A DNA stretch of 64,000 nt from CALZFJ01 sp964459845 (lineage in GTDB: Bacteria > Bacteroidota > Bacteroidia > Bacteroidales > Muribaculaceae), in NCBI GenBank assembly GCA_964459845.1, contig CAYWOC010000005.1, positions 73,766 to 137,765 on the forward strand, written 5' to 3'. The first letter of the stretch is position 1. Each line of letters opens with the position of its first letter. Made by a program: the position numbers and the translations under genes. A model generated the notes under the pieces. The model saw nothing but the letters and a program-made list of their open reading frames with translations, had not been told where the DNA came from and ran no database searches. Positions 61,366 to 64,000 of the stretch are shown here, piece after piece.

Positions 61366-62087
61366 ATATGATAAAATGCGTCGCAATAGATGATGAACCA
61401 ATTGCCTTGAGCATTATAAGAGAATATTGCTCAAGATATGGAAATATCGACCTTAAATGTTTCTCCTCTCCGCTTGCGGGGATAGAATGTGTCAATTCCA
61501 CTCATCCGGACATTGTATTCCTTGACATTGAAATGAATTCCCATAATGGACTGGAACTTGCTCGCCAGCTTCCTAAAAAGACTTGCCTTGTTTTTACAAC
61601 CGCATATTCACAATATGCTCTCGAAGGATTCAATGTGGACGCAATAGATTTCTTACATAAACCGATATTCTATCCGCGATTTGAAAAAGCTGTCGCCAAA
61701 GCTCTCTCATGGATTAACCGCAAGCCGGATATCAATTCCATCCGAAATACAATAACGTTAAAAGTAGAACATAAAAATGTAGTGGTCGACATCGACGACA
61801 TTATATTTATTGAAGCAATGGACAATTATGTGAAAATCTTTCGCAAAAAATTACCGATGCTGCTGACTCTGATGACAATGAAAGAGATGGAGGCAACGTT
61901 ACCGAAAGAAAACTTTATACGAGTACATCGCTCATTCATTGTTTCATTAAACGCCATTGATCGCTTTTCCAACCGTAAAATATATTTTCATGAAATCGCA
62001 CGGACTATTCCTGTCGGAAGAAAATACAACTGCTCATTCAATAATTTATATAATATTTTCCAATCAAAAATTTCTACAACACAATGA
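61362..62087 (+). CDS. LytTR-family response regulator
   Basis: 241 residues. The receiver domain has the acidic pocket in AIDDEPIAL, the phospho-acceptor in IVFLDIEMNSHNGLELA, the T of VFTTAYSQ and the K of LHKPIFYPRF. The C-terminal LytTR DNA-binding domain (about 140-235) has IIFIEAMDNYVKIF and FIRVHRSFIVSLNAI. LytTR proteins bind pairs of short direct repeats. Overlaps the kinase and the next gene by 4 bp each. Confidence 0.95.
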   Translation: MNMIKCVAIDDEPIALSIIREYCSRYGNIDLKCFSSPLAGIECVNSTHPDIVFLDIEMNSHNGLELARQLPKKTCLVFTTAYSQYALEGFNVDAIDFLHKPIFYPRFEKAVAKALSWINRKPDINSIRNTITLKVEHKNVVVDIDDIIFIEAMDNYVKIFRKKLPMLLTLMTMKEMEATLPKENFIRVHRSFIVSLNAIDRFSNRKIYFHEIARTIPVGRKYNCSFNNLYNIFQSKISTTQ

Positions 62088-62557
62088 AAAGGACTTTAAC
62101 ACTGATGTTTGCGGCAATCGTAGCCGCTGTTTCGGTTTGCTCTTATGCCGGAACAAAAATCAATCCGTCGGAACTGCCGGCATCGGCACAGACATTTATC
62201 AGTAAATATTTCTCGGACGAGGAAATAAAGAAAGCGGAAAAAGAAAAAGGCCGACGCGGAATGGAATACGAAGTAGAGTTCCTGAGCGGGGCCGAAATTG
62301 ATTTTACTGAAACCGGAGAATGGAAAGAAATAAAAGCGGCACGTGGCAACAGCATTCCGAATCAAATTATTCCTCCTGCAATAACAAAATATGTAGCAGC
62401 TAATTTTGAAGGCCTGAGTATTGTGGAAATTTCACATAAACGCGGGGGATATGAAGTAAAACTCTCCAACGAAACAGAACTTAAATTAACCGAAGACGCT
62501 AAACAGATGCCCGAGCGTCCACAAAAAGGAAATCGCGGTAATCGACGGCCGAAGTGA
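62084..62557 (+). CDS. PepSY-like (DUF2874) periplasmic protein
   Basis: 157 residues with a signal peptide (MKRTLTLMFAAIVAAVSVCSYA). Two PepSY-like repeats follow: SAQTFISKYFSDEEIKKAEK ... YEVEFLSGAEIDFTETGEW, and AITKYVAANFEGLSIVEISHK ... YEVKLSNETELKLTEDAK. The tail is rich in Arg, Pro and Gly (PERPQKGNRGNRRPK). Such proteins are often encoded with envelope-stress two-component systems. It may be the sensor's periplasmic input, since the kinase lacks an obvious one (inference). Starts in an ATGA overlap with the regulator. Confidence 0.85.
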   Translation: MKRTLTLMFAAIVAAVSVCSYAGTKINPSELPASAQTFISKYFSDEEIKKAEKEKGRRGMEYEVEFLSGAEIDFTETGEWKEIKAARGNSIPNQIIPPAITKYVAANFEGLSIVEISHKRGGYEVKLSNETELKLTEDAKQMPERPQKGNRGNRRPK

Positions 62558-62616
62558 CTCCCGTACCTCATACCACGCAAATCAGAGTCGGGAGACAATA
62601 ATCCTGAAAAAACTGA

Positions 62617-62662
62617 ACAACATTCTGTATACTGAATTCACACATACAGAATGTTGTCTTTT
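62617..62662 (+). terminator. terminator of the two-component operon
   Basis: Perfect 14-bp stem ACAACATTCTGTAT / ATACAGAATGTTGT with a 13-nt loop, followed by CTTTTC. Confidence 0.8.
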
Positions 62663-62712
62663 CGACAGGACACGGTGTTTTGCTGCCCTGCCGCATATTT
62701 CACATTTATTTC

Positions 62713-62745
62713 ATTGTTAAATGAAAACGGTATTTTATAACTTTG
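62713..62745 (+). promoter_or_regulatory. promoter of the acyltransferase gene
   Basis: ATTG (62713-62716), 21 bp, TAACTTTG (62738-62745); leader about 20 nt. Confidence 0.55.
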
Positions 62746-62770
62746 TAGGAAAATAACCGATATCACATTT

Positions 62771-63757
62771 ATGCAAACAGAATCAGTATCCTTGCCTTCC
62801 AAACCAAGATTTGAAATACTTGACGGCTTGCGCGGTATTGCTGCGATGATAGTAGTGGCTTTTCACCTGTTTGAAACTTATTCATCAGGCCCGAAAACTC
62901 AGATATTAAATCATGGATATCTTGCCGTTGATTTCTTTTTTGTTCTATCCGGATTTGTTATAGGGTACGCCTATGATGACCGTTGGAATCGAATGACTGT
63001 TTGGGGATTTTTCAAACGCAGGTTGATCCGACTACAGCCTATGGTGATTCTCGGCACATTAATCGGAGCGTTCTGGTTCTATTTTAGTGCTGCCCCGGGT
63101 TTTGAACTCGTCATGCGGACTCCTTGGTGGAAACTGCTTCTTATTATGGTGTTGGGATGCATTATGTTTCCTACTCCTCCGTCGATGGATATCCGTGGAT
63201 GGAAAGAAATCAATTCGCTCAATGGCGCCCAATGGTCATTATTATGGGAGTATGTGGCAAATATCATGTATGCGTTATTTGTCAGAAGATTCAACAATAT
63301 CATACTTGCGGTAATGGTCTTTCTCTCAGCGTTTCTCACAATCGACCTTTCCTTGAATCTTGACATATTCGGACTTCTCGCAGTACGCGAGTATGCGAAA
63401 TATACTGTTATCGGAGGTTTCGGACTGACTCCTGACCAAATCTATATCGGCACCTGCCGGTTGCTTTATCCATTTTTCGGGGGCCTATTGCACTATCGCA
63501 TTGGAAAATGTCGCATAAACATAAAACATGGCGGAATGTTCTGGTGCTCGTTGGCGGTAATCATAACCTTGGTTGTCCCTCATATCGGAGGGGAAAGCAA
63601 TGGATGGCTCAACGGGCTCTATTGTGCGGCGATAATCCTGTTTGTATATCCGGCAATTGTGGCTGCAGGAGCAGGAAGCCAACTCCGAGGCAAAAAAACT
63701 ACGGCAATATGCAAGTTTCTCGGGTTGATTTCTTATCCCCTCTATATAGCCCATTAG
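62771..63757 (+). CDS. acyltransferase 3 family protein, C-terminally truncated
   Basis: 328 residues. The N-terminal catalytic segment FEILDGLRGIAAMIVVAFHLFE with the conserved R and H and YLAVDFFFVLSGFVIGYAY are intact, and about nine membrane segments follow. These enzymes O-acetylate surface sugars or lipids. The end is FLGLISYPLYIAH and then TAG; family members usually continue Y-P-(L/F) and one more membrane helix of about 40-50 residues. The next codons (PMYAKEG...) do not keep the family pattern, so the protein is probably shortened and its activity doubtful. Confidence 0.85.
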   Translation: MQTESVSLPSKPRFEILDGLRGIAAMIVVAFHLFETYSSGPKTQILNHGYLAVDFFFVLSGFVIGYAYDDRWNRMTVWGFFKRRLIRLQPMVILGTLIGAFWFYFSAAPGFELVMRTPWWKLLLIMVLGCIMFPTPPSMDIRGWKEINSLNGAQWSLLWEYVANIMYALFVRRFNNIILAVMVFLSAFLTIDLSLNLDIFGLLAVREYAKYTVIGGFGLTPDQIYIGTCRLLYPFFGGLLHYRIGKCRINIKHGGMFWCSLAVIITLVVPHIGGESNGWLNGLYCAAIILFVYPAIVAAGAGSQLRGKKTTAICKFLGLISYPLYIAH

Positions 63758-63773
63758 CCAATGTATGCAAAAG

Positions 63774-63955
63774 AAGGGAAAACAAAAGTGAGAAAAATCC
63801 ATATAAATACTGATTATTAGCTATTTACATAAAACAAGTAGTTTCTGATGCATTTCTTGAAAATCCCTATTATTCTTCATTTTTGTTACTTGAAACGATA
63901 CTCATTTGCGGATTATTTCGTATCTTTGCAAGTGAATATAAAACGCTGAAGAACA
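63774..63955. other. gap with a TATCTTTG box
   Basis: Between the truncated acyltransferase and the last gene. The box TATCTTTG at 63921-63928 is about 28 nt ahead of the ATG at 63956. The acyltransferase end may have decayed into this stretch; no other gene is seen. Confidence 0.5.
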
Positions 63956-64000
63956 ATGGGAAGAAAAAGGAAATCACTGGTGGAGAAATCCCCGTTCAAG
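63956..64000 (+). CDS. start of a gene running off the window
   Basis: Fifteen codons, MGRKRKSLVEKSPFK. Lysine/arginine-rich starts of this sort occur in Bacteroidota TRAM-domain RNA methyltransferases (RlmD), but fifteen residues cannot settle it. The start is supported by a TATCTTTG box upstream. Confidence 0.4.
   Translation, partial: MGRKRKSLVEKSPFK

Overview
The window is a piece of a Bacteroidota chromosome, order Bacteroidales, possibly Muribaculaceae, and most likely a metagenomic or draft scaffold because it contains two runs of exactly 100 N. The taxonomic signs are: type IX secretion (T9SS) sorting domains on secreted proteins and a T9SS plug protein; carboxynorspermidine decarboxylase; a fused ribBA; PorT-type and SusC/TonB-type outer membrane proteins; few Shine-Dalgarno sequences; and promoters of the Bacteroidota type (TTTG, about 19-21 bp, TAnnTTTG).

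Positions 1-35900 form a dense housekeeping region. It starts with two T9SS cargo proteins (one partial, one an N-acetylmuramoyl-L-alanine amidase) around a TolB-like protein. These are followed by a DJ-1/PfpI protein, ApbE, RNase G, a 29-residue mS38/AURKAIP1-like basic protein, HU, a HAD hydrolase, a TM2 protein, a flavodiiron protein with NspC, a UvrD-type helicase, an orphan HsdR-N protein, and holA. After a 134-bp tandem repeat array come a PorT-like protein with a LysM lipid/ligand-binding-like protein, pgk, pyrF, prfA, a nitroreductase, ribBA, an LptF/G permease, tRNA-Arg, ung, the T9SS plug protein, a Ca/Na antiporter, dnaE and tRNA-Ser.

Right after tRNA-Ser the sequence becomes visibly more A/T-rich and codon choice changes. 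Positions 36048-38343 hold a tight cluster of unknown genes (one DUF4304 protein, small membrane proteins, one probable frameshift in a C6 run). Then come a fructokinase-like PfkB kinase, an alpha/beta hydrolase, a decayed metallo-beta-lactamase-fold gene, a Nim-like flavin/PLP-fold protein with an HxlR regulator, and a GNAT acetyltransferase.

Positions 43283-53344 are one seven-gene operon on the minus strand: a PepSY-TM protein, a surface calycin-like lipoprotein, a TonB-dependent receptor, a membrane-anchored CobN homologue of the HmuS type, a polytopic membrane protein, a MotA/TolQ/ExbB channel protein and a DUF2149 protein. The order matches the hmuR-S-T-U-V haem-uptake locus known from Porphyromonas and Bacteroides, with a calycin-like lipoprotein where HmuY would be. 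The genes probably bring in a tetrapyrrole, strip or insert its metal outside the cytoplasm, and power this with a private proton channel.

The last part carries pncA-pncB (NAD salvage), an MFS drug exporter with a cupin, an orphan RND pump facing a three-gene operon (LytS-type kinase, LytTR regulator, PepSY-like periplasmic protein), a truncated acyltransferase 3, and the first codons of a gene at the edge. The most unusual non-coding feature is the 134-bp array: each unit can fold into two GGAA/TTCC tetraloop hairpins or, alternatively, one long stem, and the base changes between units keep pairing only in the plus-strand RNA.
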